Part shown: in pieces, positions 9,775-19,390 of the stretch
Layout of the letters: every line of letters begins with the position of its first letter
How positions within the stretch are numbered: position 1 is the first letter of the stretch
Origin: Saccharicrinis sp963677245
GTDB taxonomy: Bacteria > Bacteroidota > Bacteroidia > Bacteroidales > Marinilabiliaceae
DNA length: 64,000 nt
Assembly (NCBI GenBank): GCA_963677245.1
Contig: OY781921.1
Coordinates: 1,736,001 to 1,800,000, forward strand
Direction of reading: 5' to 3'
Notes under the pieces: model-generated
Told to the model about the DNA's origin: nothing
Databases searched by the model: none
The model's input: the letters and a program-made list of their open reading frames with translations, nothing else
Translations under genes and position numbers: made by a program

Positions 9775-10945
9775 ATTTTTCTACAACCTGTTTATTTGAA
9801 TTTAAATTCAATTCAGAGACCTTGAGAACTGGGTTGGAGTTTTTATAAGAATCCTTTAAAAACTCTTGATATAAGAGGTCATATTTTTTACCTATATTCT
9901 TCCACAAATACTTTGTAACTAACTTCAGATATGCTTTATCTGTCTTTTCTATGAAAGGCTTTGGTTCATTAAGGAATGAACTGATTTTTTTAGCTAAATC
10001 ATTGACATCACCTACGTTAAAAAACTCTACCTCATCATCACTAAACACTAGTTTATTCTGAATGATATCGCTACAAATTAATGGAGTTCTAACAGAAGCC
10101 GCTTCTAAAAGCATCATCGACATTGCCTCGTAATAGGATGGAAAAACAAAAAGTTTGGCTTTTTCAACGTATGCCAGTAGTTCTGATTTCTCAAATAACA
10201 TCCCAACAAAATCAATATCCAAATGCTTTTTATACCCTAATAATTGTTCCTCATAATCTGCCAATTGGCAATAATCCCCGATAATTTTTACTTTACCTGT
10301 ATAGTTGATCTGCTTTAAAGCCTCTAAAAAAATATGACATCCTTTATGAGGTATTATCCTTCCTGCGGCAAACATGATATAATCTTCCTCTAATTGGAGA
10401 TTTGCAACTGGTTGACTTGGATCTATACCATTATTTATAGTCACATATTTATTCCTGTATTTAGGATGAGCGGTATCTTGTTCCGATTCAGTAACAAAAG
10501 TTACTTTATTGGCATATTTCATCATTAATTTCTCGGTATGCCTAAAAAATATTTTCATCACCTTACCCCACTTACTCATTTCGTAAGTTTTACCGTGATG
10601 AGTAGAAACTACTTTGTATTTTAACCTTAAAATTGGTACAATATACCCGGTATCTATTTGATTGGTATGAACCAAATCATAATTTTCAAATAAAACGGCA
10701 TGAAAGGCTGCCATTAAATTATAGTAAAACACGTTTAACTTATGAGGCAATATTTTCTTGAATACAAACTGCCTTACATTTTCATAAGGATAGTGCTCAC
10801 TACCATGCGAAGATGTTGCATAAATGGTAAATCTATATTTATCATTCAAAACTTTTACTAAATTCTCCCCAACAGAAGCAGTACCTCCCCGTGCAGGAAT
10901 CCCCTTTAAACCAAAAATAGCAATATGTGGTACAGACTTTTTCAT
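9752..10945 (-). CDS. Glycosyltransferase family 4
   Basis: A 397-residue protein. The N-terminus contains FGLKGIPARGGTASVGENL, a form seen in bacterial GT4 enzymes that begin with G-x-K/R-G-I-P-A. The C-terminal domain has FAAGRIIPHKG and PSYYEAMSMMLLEAA near residue 270, which is the E-x7-E donor-binding pattern. It is the last gene of the reverse operon behind a deacetylase and a flippase. It probably adds a sugar to the repeat unit in the cytoplasm. Its stop codon lies in the loop of the shared terminator. Confidence 0.85.
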   Translation of the reverse strand: MKKSVPHIAIFGLKGIPARGGTASVGENLVKVLNDKYRFTIYATSSHGSEHYPYENVRQFVFKKILPHKLNVFYYNLMAAFHAVLFENYDLVHTNQIDTGYIVPILRLKYKVVSTHHGKTYEMSKWGKVMKIFFRHTEKLMMKYANKVTFVTESEQDTAHPKYRNKYVTINNGIDPSQPVANLQLEEDYIMFAAGRIIPHKGCHIFLEALKQINYTGKVKIIGDYCQLADYEEQLLGYKKHLDIDFVGMLFEKSELLAYVEKAKLFVFPSYYEAMSMMLLEAASVRTPLICSDIIQNKLVFSDDEVEFFNVGDVNDLAKKISSFLNEPKPFIEKTDKAYLKLVTKYLWKNIGKKYDLLYQEFLKDSYKNSNPVLKVSELNLNSNKQVVEKLKTKVNL

Positions 10946-11026
10946 TCAATTTGTTTTACAAAGGCATTAAACATGCCAATGATAATATTAAGTATCCTAT
11001 TACTTTAAACTCTTACGCAGTTATTC

Positions 11027-12616
11027 TTATAAAGTTAGATTGTTTTTATCAAATTTTCGAATAGTTAGTTTAATAATTACAGGATTGATGATTGACAATA
11101 TTTTCGCTATTTTATCATTAGAGCCTAACACCTTCGACAATTGCTCCAATTCTTGCTTTTTGAATGGATGTAAATTAATGAGAAACAGCACATACAAAAC
11201 GACAAATATTGCAGACCCTAATACCAGAACTAAAGGTGTATCAGACAAGTAGGACAAAGGGAAAAATATTCCAAGCAATATAAATAACAAAGCACCATAA
11301 TTAATAAACAGTTTTCTAGAATATGTGATTTTAATATGTCGTTGCAGCATAAAAAACATAAATAAATTCTTAAGCAGCTCTCCTAACACAGTTGCAGCAG
11401 CTACTCCGACAATACCATATAGCTTCATAAAATAGATGCCGGCAAAAATACTGAATACAACAATAACTCTTGAATATAAATTGATTTCAACGCGTTCTTT
11501 TAGCTGAATAACCAAATTTAAGGGATAAAAGAATCCATTAATTATAATTCCAATTAACGAAACACAGGTAACCCAAAAAGCTGGTAGATATTTAGGATCG
11601 AAAACAATTGAAATTACACCTTTACCAAAAATAAGAAAGTAAGCCACCGGAAACATAAATAATGGAAGCAATACTTTTACTGCAAAAACATAAAACTCAT
11701 TTATAGCTGCGTCATTATTTTCCTTCCCAAACTTATTGAAGAAAATAGGTTTTAAAACGGACTCAAATTCTCTGAATGGCAAAACCTTATAAAACATCTC
11801 AAAGATCTTTAATGCAAAACCATACAAACCAACAAAAAAAGGAGATGACATGGCTGCAATAATATAATGATCACTTGTTTTTCCTATAATTCCATAACCC
11901 AATTCTGAAAAGAATGACAATAAGTAAAAACGAACTACTCGCTTTTTAATATGAATATCACCTTGCTCCTCAGTGCTATCTTTTATTTGTTTTCTAACAA
12001 TTTCTTTAATTAAACCAGGTAATATCCATATCACAAATATGATAGAAACCAGAGCCTCAATATAAAGTAAAAGTGCTACCGAAATCTTATTCAATAGAAG
12101 AATATAACTAGCTGCACGAACGATTACTACAACTACATTAGCACGTGCACTTAGTGGATGTTTTAAATAGGCAGCTATTATGTTTTCTGATAAGATTTTG
12201 AGTGCATAGCAAAAAACAAATATGATAAAAGGTTTAAAGCTTGCGGTAAAACTCTCAATATTAAAGAAACTTCCTAATTCTATTTGAAAATAAAATAACA
12301 AATATGAAAAGAGTAGAATTAAAATAGCTGATAGAAAAATTGAATATAAAATAAGTTTATTAATGACTTTCTGCTCGCCTTGCGCATGCAACTCCGGAAC
12401 ATATCTTAAGAGTACATTCTTTATTGGACTTGTTATAAAAAGTTGATATATAAAAAACAACCCAAATAAAAAGGTATAGGTTCCATAAGTATCAACGGGT
12501 AATTCTTTAATTACTAAAATAGTAGCAACCAAACTCAATATCTGAGTAATTAACTTACCTGCGTAAATCCAAAGTGTATTATTAATTAACTGCTTTTTAT
12601 GATTTATACTTGTCAT
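11027..12616 (-). CDS. Wzx-like polysaccharide flippase (MOP superfamily)
   Basis: A 529-residue integral membrane protein with roughly 12-14 hydrophobic segments. The N-terminus (KKQLINNTLWIYAGKLITQ, then LVATILVIKELPVDTYGTY) is characteristic of Wzx/RfbX flippases of the MOP superfamily. These move lipid-linked oligosaccharide units across the inner membrane for polymerisation. It starts 1 base after the upstream deacetylase gene ends, showing tight coupling. Together with the Wzy-like protein at the other end of the locus it completes a Wzx/Wzy system. Confidence 0.85.
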   Translation of the reverse strand: MTSINHKKQLINNTLWIYAGKLITQILSLVATILVIKELPVDTYGTYTFLFGLFFIYQLFITSPIKNVLLRYVPELHAQGEQKVINKLILYSIFLSAILILLFSYLLFYFQIELGSFFNIESFTASFKPFIIFVFCYALKILSENIIAAYLKHPLSARANVVVVIVRAASYILLLNKISVALLLYIEALVSIIFVIWILPGLIKEIVRKQIKDSTEEQGDIHIKKRVVRFYLLSFFSELGYGIIGKTSDHYIIAAMSSPFFVGLYGFALKIFEMFYKVLPFREFESVLKPIFFNKFGKENNDAAINEFYVFAVKVLLPLFMFPVAYFLIFGKGVISIVFDPKYLPAFWVTCVSLIGIIINGFFYPLNLVIQLKERVEINLYSRVIVVFSIFAGIYFMKLYGIVGVAAATVLGELLKNLFMFFMLQRHIKITYSRKLFINYGALLFILLGIFFPLSYLSDTPLVLVLGSAIFVVLYVLFLINLHPFKKQELEQLSKVLGSNDKIAKILSIINPVIIKLTIRKFDKNNLTL

Positions 12617-12617
12617 A

Positions 12618-13646
12618 CTAGGCTCTTGTAAAAACAGATTTATTAAATAATTTGCGCCATAAATACTTTACATACTCTAATTTAATGACTTGCGCAGCAC
12701 TCTGACCCGTACTCTCAATATCGATTCTTTGAATATGATTAGAAATCACATCGTCGCCAACTCCCTGCACTCCAAATGAGACCATACAATGTTCATTCAT
12801 TTTTTGAAATAACCATTTACTTATATGATGATCTCTTTGGGGAAAGGCAAAAGCAGTATATTTAAGATTAAACTTATCCTTAACCCAATTGATACTGGTT
12901 ATAGTCTGCTTTAATTGCTCCTCTTTTGTCAGCTCTTCAAATTTTGGATGATCCATACTGTGTCCACCAAAAATAAAGCCTTCATGAATCATTTGGTGAA
13001 TCTCTTGTGTAGTTAAATAAATTTGATTCTTCGCCAAATACCCAGCTAAATCAATTTCGAATAAACTCACCAACTTATTTAAAATAGAAGTGTGGCAATA
13101 GGACAATCCTCTTACCGTAGAAGTGAAATCTAAAATTTTAATTCCAGCCTCACTAAAAACACGCTTCCAATCCAGTTCTTTATCTTTAATCTGATCTGTT
13201 GTGACTTGCTCTAATATCAGGTTTTTCTTACGCTGAAAATGTAAATCTTGATTATCAATAAAATCAGGGTTAATAAAAAACGCCGCACTGATTTGATGCT
13301 TTAAAAGAATCGGACGAAAAATATCGTACACCACTTTAAGTCCATCATCAAATGTTAAGAAAATACTGTTGGAAGGAAGTTTTTTTAGCCCATAAACGGC
13401 ATTAAGTATATCCTCAAACTCAATAAAATTATAATGTGCTTTTAGGTATATAATATCCTTTTCAAATTCTGCAGGAGTACGATAACTGTTTTGATTAATT
13501 ACCGGATCCGGATCTACTCCGTGAATACTATGATAGTTTACCACCAATAAATCCCTATTAACATATCGTTGAAGAAGATGAAAAGGAATTAAATTGGTTG
13601 AAAAATAGGCTATATGTTTAAAAAAATGCTTTAGCTTTTTGACCAT
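12618..13646 (-). CDS. Polysaccharide deacetylase (CE4-like), second copy in the locus
   Basis: A 342-residue protein with FLTFDDGLK at residues 96-104 (CE4 motif 1), GGHSMDHPKF near residue 227 (motif 2 histidines) and FAFPQRD near residue 265 (motif 3 region). It is clearly different in sequence from the deacetylase at 7.3-8.3 kb. The extreme N-terminus is basic and partly hydrophobic, so it may attach to the membrane. It is the first gene of the reverse operon and has a good promoter immediately upstream. Confidence 0.8.
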   Translation of the reverse strand: MVKKLKHFFKHIAYFSTNLIPFHLLQRYVNRDLLVVNYHSIHGVDPDPVINQNSYRTPAEFEKDIIYLKAHYNFIEFEDILNAVYGLKKLPSNSIFLTFDDGLKVVYDIFRPILLKHQISAAFFINPDFIDNQDLHFQRKKNLILEQVTTDQIKDKELDWKRVFSEAGIKILDFTSTVRGLSYCHTSILNKLVSLFEIDLAGYLAKNQIYLTTQEIHQMIHEGFIFGGHSMDHPKFEELTKEEQLKQTITSINWVKDKFNLKYTAFAFPQRDHHISKWLFQKMNEHCMVSFGVQGVGDDVISNHIQRIDIESTGQSAAQVIKLEYVKYLWRKLFNKSVFTRA

Positions 13647-13673
13647 CTAATTTGATGTTGAAAATTAACAGGT

Positions 13674-13702
13674 CAAAACTACTTATTAGTATATGAAATC
13701 AA
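13674..13702 (-). promoter_or_regulatory. Bacteroidota-type promoter of the reverse exopolysaccharide operon
   Basis: Read on the minus strand, TTG (13702-13700) is followed after 18 bases by TAGTTTTG (13681-13674), matching the TTG / TAnnTTTG consensus of Bacteroidota. It ends about 28 bases before the deacetylase start codon. Confidence 0.6.
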
Positions 13703-13746
13703 TAACGAATACATGTATATCGAAATAACAAAAGAAGATATACATC

Positions 13747-13780
13747 AAAAAAAATGAGGTGCCCGTTATAAACGAACACC
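13747..13780 (-). terminator. Terminator of superoxide dismutase gene
   Basis: On the minus strand GGTGTTCGTT and AACGGGCACC pair around a 3-base loop (two G-U pairs), followed by TCATTTTTTTT. It lies about 30 bases downstream of the sod stop codon. Confidence 0.8.
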
Positions 13781-13807
13781 CCACATTACCCAGACAAAAT
13801 AAACAAA

Positions 13808-14410
13808 CTAACCTATTAAACGTTTTGAGACTTCGTCCCAATTTATAACATTCCAAAATGCGCCTATGTAATCTGGTCGCAAATTTTGATATTTTAAGTA
13901 GTATGCATGTTCCCATACATCTAATCCTAGTATCGGTGTACCTTTCACTTCAGCAATATCCATTAATGGATTGTCCTGATTTGGTGTTGAACTAACAACA
14001 AGACTACCGTCGTTTTGTTTAACTAACCAAGCCCAACCAGAACCAAACCGAGTTGCTGCTGCTTTAGAAAATTGATCTTTAAACGCATCAAAAGAGCCAA
14101 AGCTTTTCTCAATTGCTTGTAGTAAATCTCCTGTAGGAAGTCCTCCTCCATTGGGTGACATTACTTTCCAAAATAAATCGTGGTTAAAAAAACCTCCACC
14201 ATTATTTCTTACTGCGACAGAGTGACCTGAAATGCCAGCCAAAATATCTTCAATTGCCTTTCCATCTAAGTCAGTTCCCTGAATAGCTGCGTTTAAATTA
14301 TTTGTGTAACCAGCGTGGTGTTTTGAATGGTGTATTTCCATCGTACGGGCATCAATATGCGGTTCTAAAGCGTCGTATGCGTATTCTAATTTTGGTAATT
14401 CAAATGCCAT
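13808..14410 (-). CDS. sodA: Superoxide dismutase, Mn-type by motif
   Basis: A 200-residue Fe/Mn superoxide dismutase that converts superoxide to oxygen and hydrogen peroxide in the cytoplasm (no signal peptide). The four metal ligands are visible as H27, H77 (FFNHDLFW), D164 and H168 (DVWEHAYYLKY). NNGGG before the second ligand and NQDNPLM further on match the positions that mark manganese enzymes, although Bacteroidota enzymes are often cambialistic. It is monocistronic, with its own promoter and terminator. The symbol reflects the Mn-type motifs; sodB naming would also be defensible. Confidence 0.95.
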   Translation of the reverse strand: MAFELPKLEYAYDALEPHIDARTMEIHHSKHHAGYTNNLNAAIQGTDLDGKAIEDILAGISGHSVAVRNNGGGFFNHDLFWKVMSPNGGGLPTGDLLQAIEKSFGSFDAFKDQFSKAAATRFGSGWAWLVKQNDGSLVVSSTPNQDNPLMDIAEVKGTPILGLDVWEHAYYLKYQNLRPDYIGAFWNVINWDEVSKRLIG

Positions 14411-14447
14411 AATCTTAAAAATTCTAATTGGTTAAATGAATATGTTA

Positions 14448-14477
14448 CAAATTTATTTCTTATTTAGATTAAATCAA
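14448..14477 (-). promoter_or_regulatory. Promoter of superoxide dismutase
   Basis: On the minus strand TTG (14477-14475) precedes TAAATTTG (14455-14448) by 19 bases, a perfect match to the Bacteroidota primary sigma consensus. The start codon is about 38 bases further. Confidence 0.75.
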
Positions 14478-14546
14478 AATTATATTAAAGATTTTTACAT
14501 CCTTATTTCGTGATTTGATTACTTTATAAACATCACTCATTTCAAA

Positions 14547-14578
14547 TTGTTTTAAAAAAAATGAAAATATTATCTTCG
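14547..14578 (+). promoter_or_regulatory. Promoter of MATE transporter gene
   Basis: TTG (14547-14549), a 21-base spacer, then TATCTTCG (14571-14578), a common variant of the TAnnTTTG box. It lies about 25 bases before the GTG start at 14604 and back-to-back with the sod promoter. Confidence 0.5.
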
Positions 14579-14603
14579 TCGCCTTAAAATAATCAGATAC
14601 ACT

Positions 14604-15902
14604 GTGCATAAAAACATTCTTAAATTATCGATTCCCAACATCTTAACAAACCTCACGGTTCCACTTTTAAGTATGATCGATTTACACCTGATGGGCTATT
14701 TAAATTCCGAACTTTTTATGGGAGCTGTAGCTTTAGGAGGTGTAATTTTCAATTTTGTGTATTGGGGTTTTGCTTTTTTAAGGATGAGTATTAGTGGAAT
14801 AGCGGCACAATCTTACGGAGAGAAAAACAGCCATGAAATGGCCATGGTCTTATTTAGAGGATTATTTTTCGCCATAGCAGGAAGTATAATACTCCTAATT
14901 TTTCAAGTTGGATTGGAAAAAGTTAGTTTTTGGTTGCTGGATGGATCTCCCGAAGTCAAGGAATTGGCTCGCAGCTATTTTTATGTTCGTATATGGGCTG
15001 CTCCTGCGGCTATATCCTTAATGGTAATAAGCGGATGGTTTTTAGGTATGCAGAATTCATTCTATCCAATGCTAATTTCTGTTTTAATTAATATCGTCAA
15101 TATTGCTGGTAGTTTTATATTGGTTCGACATTTTGGTCTGCAGGAAAAAGGAGTTGCGCTTGGATCGGTAATTGCTCAATATACAGGATTAATATTGGCT
15201 ATCATCTTGTTTTTATATAAGTATAAAAATACGCTCTCTTATTTTAAGCTTAAAGCCATACTGGTAGCCGAACGTTTTAAAAGTTTTTTAAATGTTAGTG
15301 GCGACATATTTATAAGAACCTGGTGTGTGATTGCAGTATTTACGTTTTTCACTTCAAAATCTGCAGAATATGGAGATACAACTTTGGCAGCTAACAGTGC
15401 CCTCTTGCAGTTTTTATTTCTTTTCTCTTATTTTTTAGATGGATTTGCCTACGCTGCCGAAGCTATCATTGGAAAATATTTTGGTGCTAAAAAAAAGACT
15501 AAACTAATTGAAGCCTCAAAAAAACTATTTTACTGGGGCATTTTCTTTGGAGTATCATTTAGCCTGGTTTATGCAATTGCGGGTAAGCACCTCCTTCGAT
15601 TTTTTACAAACAATAGCGCTGTTTTACAAGAAGCTTCTCAATATTTAATTTGGCAAGTTTTTATTCCCCTAGCCAGTTTTGCATCATTCATATGGGATGG
15701 GATATATATTGGGAGTACCGCATCAAAGGCTATGAGGAACACTATGCTTATAGCATCTATTGGTTTCTTCTTTATTCCGTTTTACAGCTTAAATTCAATA
15801 ATTCAAGTTAATGCGCTTTGGTTAGGTATGATTTTATTTATGTTTTCAAGAGGAGCTCTACAAACAATTATTGCTAAATCTGCCGTATACTCAAAACTAT
15901 AA
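14604..15902 (+). CDS. MATE-family efflux transporter (DinF-like)
   Basis: A 432-residue protein with about 12 hydrophobic helices. The N-terminus (LKLSIPNILTNLTVPLLSM) matches the start of MATE/DinF proteins. These use an ion gradient to export cationic or aromatic compounds across the inner membrane. The start is a GTG; no in-frame ATG lies upstream and the first residues agree with the family. It is divergent from sod. The substrate cannot be inferred; DinF members have been linked to oxidative stress, which would fit the neighbour, but that is only inference. Confidence 0.85.
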   Translation: MHKNILKLSIPNILTNLTVPLLSMIDLHLMGYLNSELFMGAVALGGVIFNFVYWGFAFLRMSISGIAAQSYGEKNSHEMAMVLFRGLFFAIAGSIILLIFQVGLEKVSFWLLDGSPEVKELARSYFYVRIWAAPAAISLMVISGWFLGMQNSFYPMLISVLINIVNIAGSFILVRHFGLQEKGVALGSVIAQYTGLILAIILFLYKYKNTLSYFKLKAILVAERFKSFLNVSGDIFIRTWCVIAVFTFFTSKSAEYGDTTLAANSALLQFLFLFSYFLDGFAYAAEAIIGKYFGAKKKTKLIEASKKLFYWGIFFGVSFSLVYAIAGKHLLRFFTNNSAVLQEASQYLIWQVFIPLASFASFIWDGIYIGSTASKAMRNTMLIASIGFFFIPFYSLNSIIQVNALWLGMILFMFSRGALQTIIAKSAVYSKL

Positions 15903-16049
15903 AATATCATGATGTTAATTTTTTTGAAACTATTTTTACGCTATCTTGTAAAATCACTACCCAAATAATTTCCTTAACTATATAATACTTTAAATTATTT
16001 GCCAAATTGCATAGCCATTTAATATGGTATAGGACACTATATATTAATT

Positions 16050-16394
16050 ATGAAAAATTTTTTTTTATCCATACTCTTAGCCTCGCTGGTCGTTTTGGGA
16101 GGTTGCAAATCTTCTCAAAAAACACAAAAAGAAGAATCTAAAACCTTAAGCCCACCTTTAAGAGATCAAATTAATCCCAATGAAGTATTGGTGAGTGGTG
16201 ATATTATTAAAGAAAACGAAACATTCTTTTTTATAATTGATACTATATATACTAGAGGTAAGTCAACCCCGGTTGTTAGTAAAGGAGATAAAATTCCCAT
16301 TCATGCTGAAAATGAAATTAAAAATATAAAAGGTAAGCTTGTTTATCAAAAAGCGAAAGATGACTTGCTTAACTGGAAATTTATTAAAGAATAA
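16050..16394 (+). CDS. Small lipoprotein, unknown function
   Basis: A 114-residue protein. The N-terminus MKNFFLSILLASLVVLGGC is a lipoprotein signal with lipobox LGGC, so it should be anchored in an outer or inner membrane. The mature part is polar, lacks a recognisable domain and ends near residue 114 with a short beta-rich pattern. It lies alone between the MATE gene and a T9SS cargo protein, about 70 bases from the latter. Confidence 0.6.
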   Translation: MKNFFLSILLASLVVLGGCKSSQKTQKEESKTLSPPLRDQINPNEVLVSGDIIKENETFFFIIDTIYTRGKSTPVVSKGDKIPIHAENEIKNIKGKLVYQKAKDDLLNWKFIKE

Positions 16395-16464
16395 ACGCTC
16401 AAAATTAAAACAGAAGAGCAACTTTGTGCGTTACAAAGACACAATAAAACATTGATTTAAAAAG

Positions 16465-19260
16465 ATGAGTTCTAAAAATATTAAACGTATATCCGGAGCA
16501 CTAATTGGAATTATTGTAGCATTAGTACTAGTATTTAATTTTGCTTCCTCCGATTATAATTTTCAAACACCACCTAAATTCAGATCTTCAAATTCACCTA
16601 AAGCATCGCCCAAAGGTATTAAGGACCGGCATGAATATTTCTTTAACATGTTACGCAATCCTGCCTTAAATAGAATACCTGGTGATGTCAGGCAAAAAGA
16701 AATCAATCTTTATAAATCCATTGCTGCAAAATCATTAAAAAGTGGTTCTGATGATTATACCTGGTTTGAGGCTGGACCGAATGATGTTGGTGGCAGAACC
16801 AGAGCTTTAGGAATAGATATACGTAACTCTGATATCGTTATTGCCGGAGGAGTTTCTGGTGGTATATGGAAATCTATTGACAAAGGAAATTCCTGGGAAC
16901 TTAAAAATTCACCTGATGAAACATTTTCTGTTACTTCTTTATGTCAGGATCCCAGAGAAGGTCATCAGGATGTATGGTATTATACCAGTGGTGAATATTC
17001 CGGTAATTCAGCTGATGCCGAGGGTGCTTTTTATAGTGGATATGGTGTTTATAAATCTGACGATAATGGAGAGACGTGGAGCTTAATTTATGAGGGTACT
17101 GAAAACGATCCAATATATTGGGATGATTTTACTGATTTTATCTCAAAATGCAAGGTTAGCCCTTATGATGGCGATTTATATATGGCTGCCAATTCTTATG
17201 GAATTATGAAACTAAGTGAAGAAGAAGATGGGTCTTACACGCTTTTGGATGAAATAGGAGGATCAAACGACCATGTTTTTTGCGATTTAGATATTGATGC
17301 TTCAGGGAATATTCTGGTTGTTCTCTCTGAATATGGTTGGAATGAAACGACAAATAATTCGCCTGGTGTTTACTATAGAACCTATGATGAAATAAACTAC
17401 TCACAAATTGATGCAACATCGTCAAGTTTCCCTTCTGTTCATGAAAGAAGTATTATTCGATTTGCACCATCTAACCCTAATTACGGTTATGTATTTACTA
17501 ATATTGATGGTGAGAATGTAGCCTTTCATAAAATTGACATTTCTAACAATTTACTTATCGATCGTAGTGGTAATTTACCATCTTTTAATGATCAAACCGG
17601 AAAGTTAGGACTTCAAGCAAATTATAATATGACATTAGCAGTTAAACCTAACAATCCTGATTTTGTAATAATTGGTAATACCAGTTTGTTTAGATCAAGC
17701 GATGGATTTGCAACAAGTGTAGAAAAATTTTATAGCTGGATTGGAGGTTACTTAAATGATGATTCCAGTGACGATTTCACCAATCATCACCCGGATTGCC
17801 ATATCAGTATTTTTGATCCAAATGATAACAATGCACTTTGGAGCGGACATGACGGTGGACTAAGCTATGTAAGTAATATTACACAAAACACTACCTCTGA
17901 AACATTAATGCCCTGGGTGGATAAAAACAACGGTTATAATGTAACACAATATTATGCTATTGCAGATATTAATTCAGCTAAGGATAGCCGATACCTTGGG
18001 GGAACACAGGACAATGGAACGCCTTTTTTTAAGTTTAGTACCACTACTACTTCTGCATCCAAAGACATAAGCAGTGGCGATGGAGGATATTGTTATTTAG
18101 GAAATAATTATGCCTACGTTTCTGCTCAAAACGGAATGATTTTTAGAGTCGGTTACAACACACAAGGAGAGCCATTAAGTCCATATTCAAATGGAGAAAG
18201 CCATGACTGGTCAATAATAACCCCATCAGAAGCTACCGGACAACTTTTTATTAATCCATTTGTGGTTGACCCAAATAATGAAAATGTAATGTATTATCCG
18301 GCTGGTGAAGATTTATGGATTAATAAAACGTTAGAAAGTATTGCTGATTTTCAGAATGAAACTATGGACGGATGGAGTGCTCCTACTGAGATGACTGTAA
18401 GCGGTTATACTATTTCAGCCCTTGCCATTTCAAAATCACCAGCTCATGTTTTATATTATGCTGCTTATAATGAATCAGGCAACCCTAAAGTATACAAACT
18501 AGAAAACAGTGCTTCCGAATCACCGGTTTTAACTGATATCTCAATTAGCGAAGCCAGTTCCGGATCATACCCTACAGCTATCACTATTAATCCTGCAAAC
18601 GCAGAGGAAATTATGGTGATTTTTTCAAACTACAGCGTGCCTAGTATTTTTCATTCAACAGATGGAGGAGCAAGCTATACGCAAGTAGATGGCAATTTAA
18701 GTTACTCTCCAACTAATACAACTTATTCAGTGGGTGATGTATCTGTTCGTAGTGCTTCTATTTTAAATTGGGAAGAAACAAAAAGTTATTTTATCTCAAC
18801 CAGTATTGGGGTTTACAAAACATCTGCATTAGATGGAGCTTCCACTCAGTGGAAAACTGTTGCTCCAACACAATTAGGCAACATTGTTTGCAACATGGTT
18901 AAAACATGTGATTTAGATGGAAAAGTAGCAATTGCAACACACGGAAGAGGAATTTTTGTTGGGCTTCCAACCAGCTCTACAAATATACCCGATAATAATG
19001 CTGTTTCTACTGATGAGTTGGTTGTTTATCCAAATCCTAATAATGGTATTTTCAGGTTAAAACAAGTTGATAGTCCTTCTCAAAATAGTAGAATAGAAAT
19101 ATACAATATGAAAGGTCAGGTTGTTTATGAAAGAAGCTTCAATTCTTCAGAAGAAATTTATGCTACAGAATATAATTTAACTCATCAACCCGCAGGTTCC
19201 TATATTGTAAAAATACATTTAGATGATCAAAGCTTCACATCAAAAGTAATTATTAAATAA
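16465..19260 (+). CDS. Secreted BNR/sortilin-like repeat protein with T9SS type A signal
   Basis: A 931-residue exported protein. A hydrophobic N-terminal segment (residues ~10-28) is the export signal. The region from about residue 95 (AGPNDVGGRTRALGID) carries many BNR/VPS10-like blades with the pattern S-x-D-x-G-x-x-W (KSIDKGNSWE, KSDDNGETWS, HSTDGGASY). The last ~80 residues (YPNPNNGIFRL to SKVIIK) form a type A T9SS sorting domain, so it should cross the outer membrane and be attached to the cell surface. No glycosidase active site is evident; peptidase, adhesin or sugar-binding roles are all possible. It ends at a strong terminator. Confidence 0.8.
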   Translation: MSSKNIKRISGALIGIIVALVLVFNFASSDYNFQTPPKFRSSNSPKASPKGIKDRHEYFFNMLRNPALNRIPGDVRQKEINLYKSIAAKSLKSGSDDYTWFEAGPNDVGGRTRALGIDIRNSDIVIAGGVSGGIWKSIDKGNSWELKNSPDETFSVTSLCQDPREGHQDVWYYTSGEYSGNSADAEGAFYSGYGVYKSDDNGETWSLIYEGTENDPIYWDDFTDFISKCKVSPYDGDLYMAANSYGIMKLSEEEDGSYTLLDEIGGSNDHVFCDLDIDASGNILVVLSEYGWNETTNNSPGVYYRTYDEINYSQIDATSSSFPSVHERSIIRFAPSNPNYGYVFTNIDGENVAFHKIDISNNLLIDRSGNLPSFNDQTGKLGLQANYNMTLAVKPNNPDFVIIGNTSLFRSSDGFATSVEKFYSWIGGYLNDDSSDDFTNHHPDCHISIFDPNDNNALWSGHDGGLSYVSNITQNTTSETLMPWVDKNNGYNVTQYYAIADINSAKDSRYLGGTQDNGTPFFKFSTTTTSASKDISSGDGGYCYLGNNYAYVSAQNGMIFRVGYNTQGEPLSPYSNGESHDWSIITPSEATGQLFINPFVVDPNNENVMYYPAGEDLWINKTLESIADFQNETMDGWSAPTEMTVSGYTISALAISKSPAHVLYYAAYNESGNPKVYKLENSASESPVLTDISISEASSGSYPTAITINPANAEEIMVIFSNYSVPSIFHSTDGGASYTQVDGNLSYSPTNTTYSVGDVSVRSASILNWEETKSYFISTSIGVYKTSALDGASTQWKTVAPTQLGNIVCNMVKTCDLDGKVAIATHGRGIFVGLPTSSTNIPDNNAVSTDELVVYPNPNNGIFRLKQVDSPSQNSRIEIYNMKGQVVYERSFNSSEEIYATEYNLTHQPAGSYIVKIHLDDQSFTSKVIIK

Positions 19261-19282
19261 TAACATACTATATAAAGAACAA

Positions 19283-19321
19283 AGGCTAATGATATAAGAG
19301 TAATTCATTAGCCTTTTTTTT
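19283..19321 (+). terminator. Terminator of BNR/T9SS gene
   Basis: AGGCTAATGA (19283-19292) pairs with TCATTAGCCT (19305-19314) and is followed by eight Ts. Confidence 0.85.
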
Positions 19322-19332
19322 AATCAGGAAAT

Positions 19333-19364
19333 AAAAAACGGGTAAGATATCCCCATCTTACCCG
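19333..19364 (-). terminator. Terminator of proline dehydrogenase gene
   Basis: CGGGTAAGAT (19339-19348) pairs with ATCTTACCCG (19355-19364); read on the minus strand the hairpin is followed by TTTTTTA. It is separate from the forward terminator just upstream. Confidence 0.85.
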
Positions 19365-19390
19365 CTCATAAACATAACCAATATATTAAC

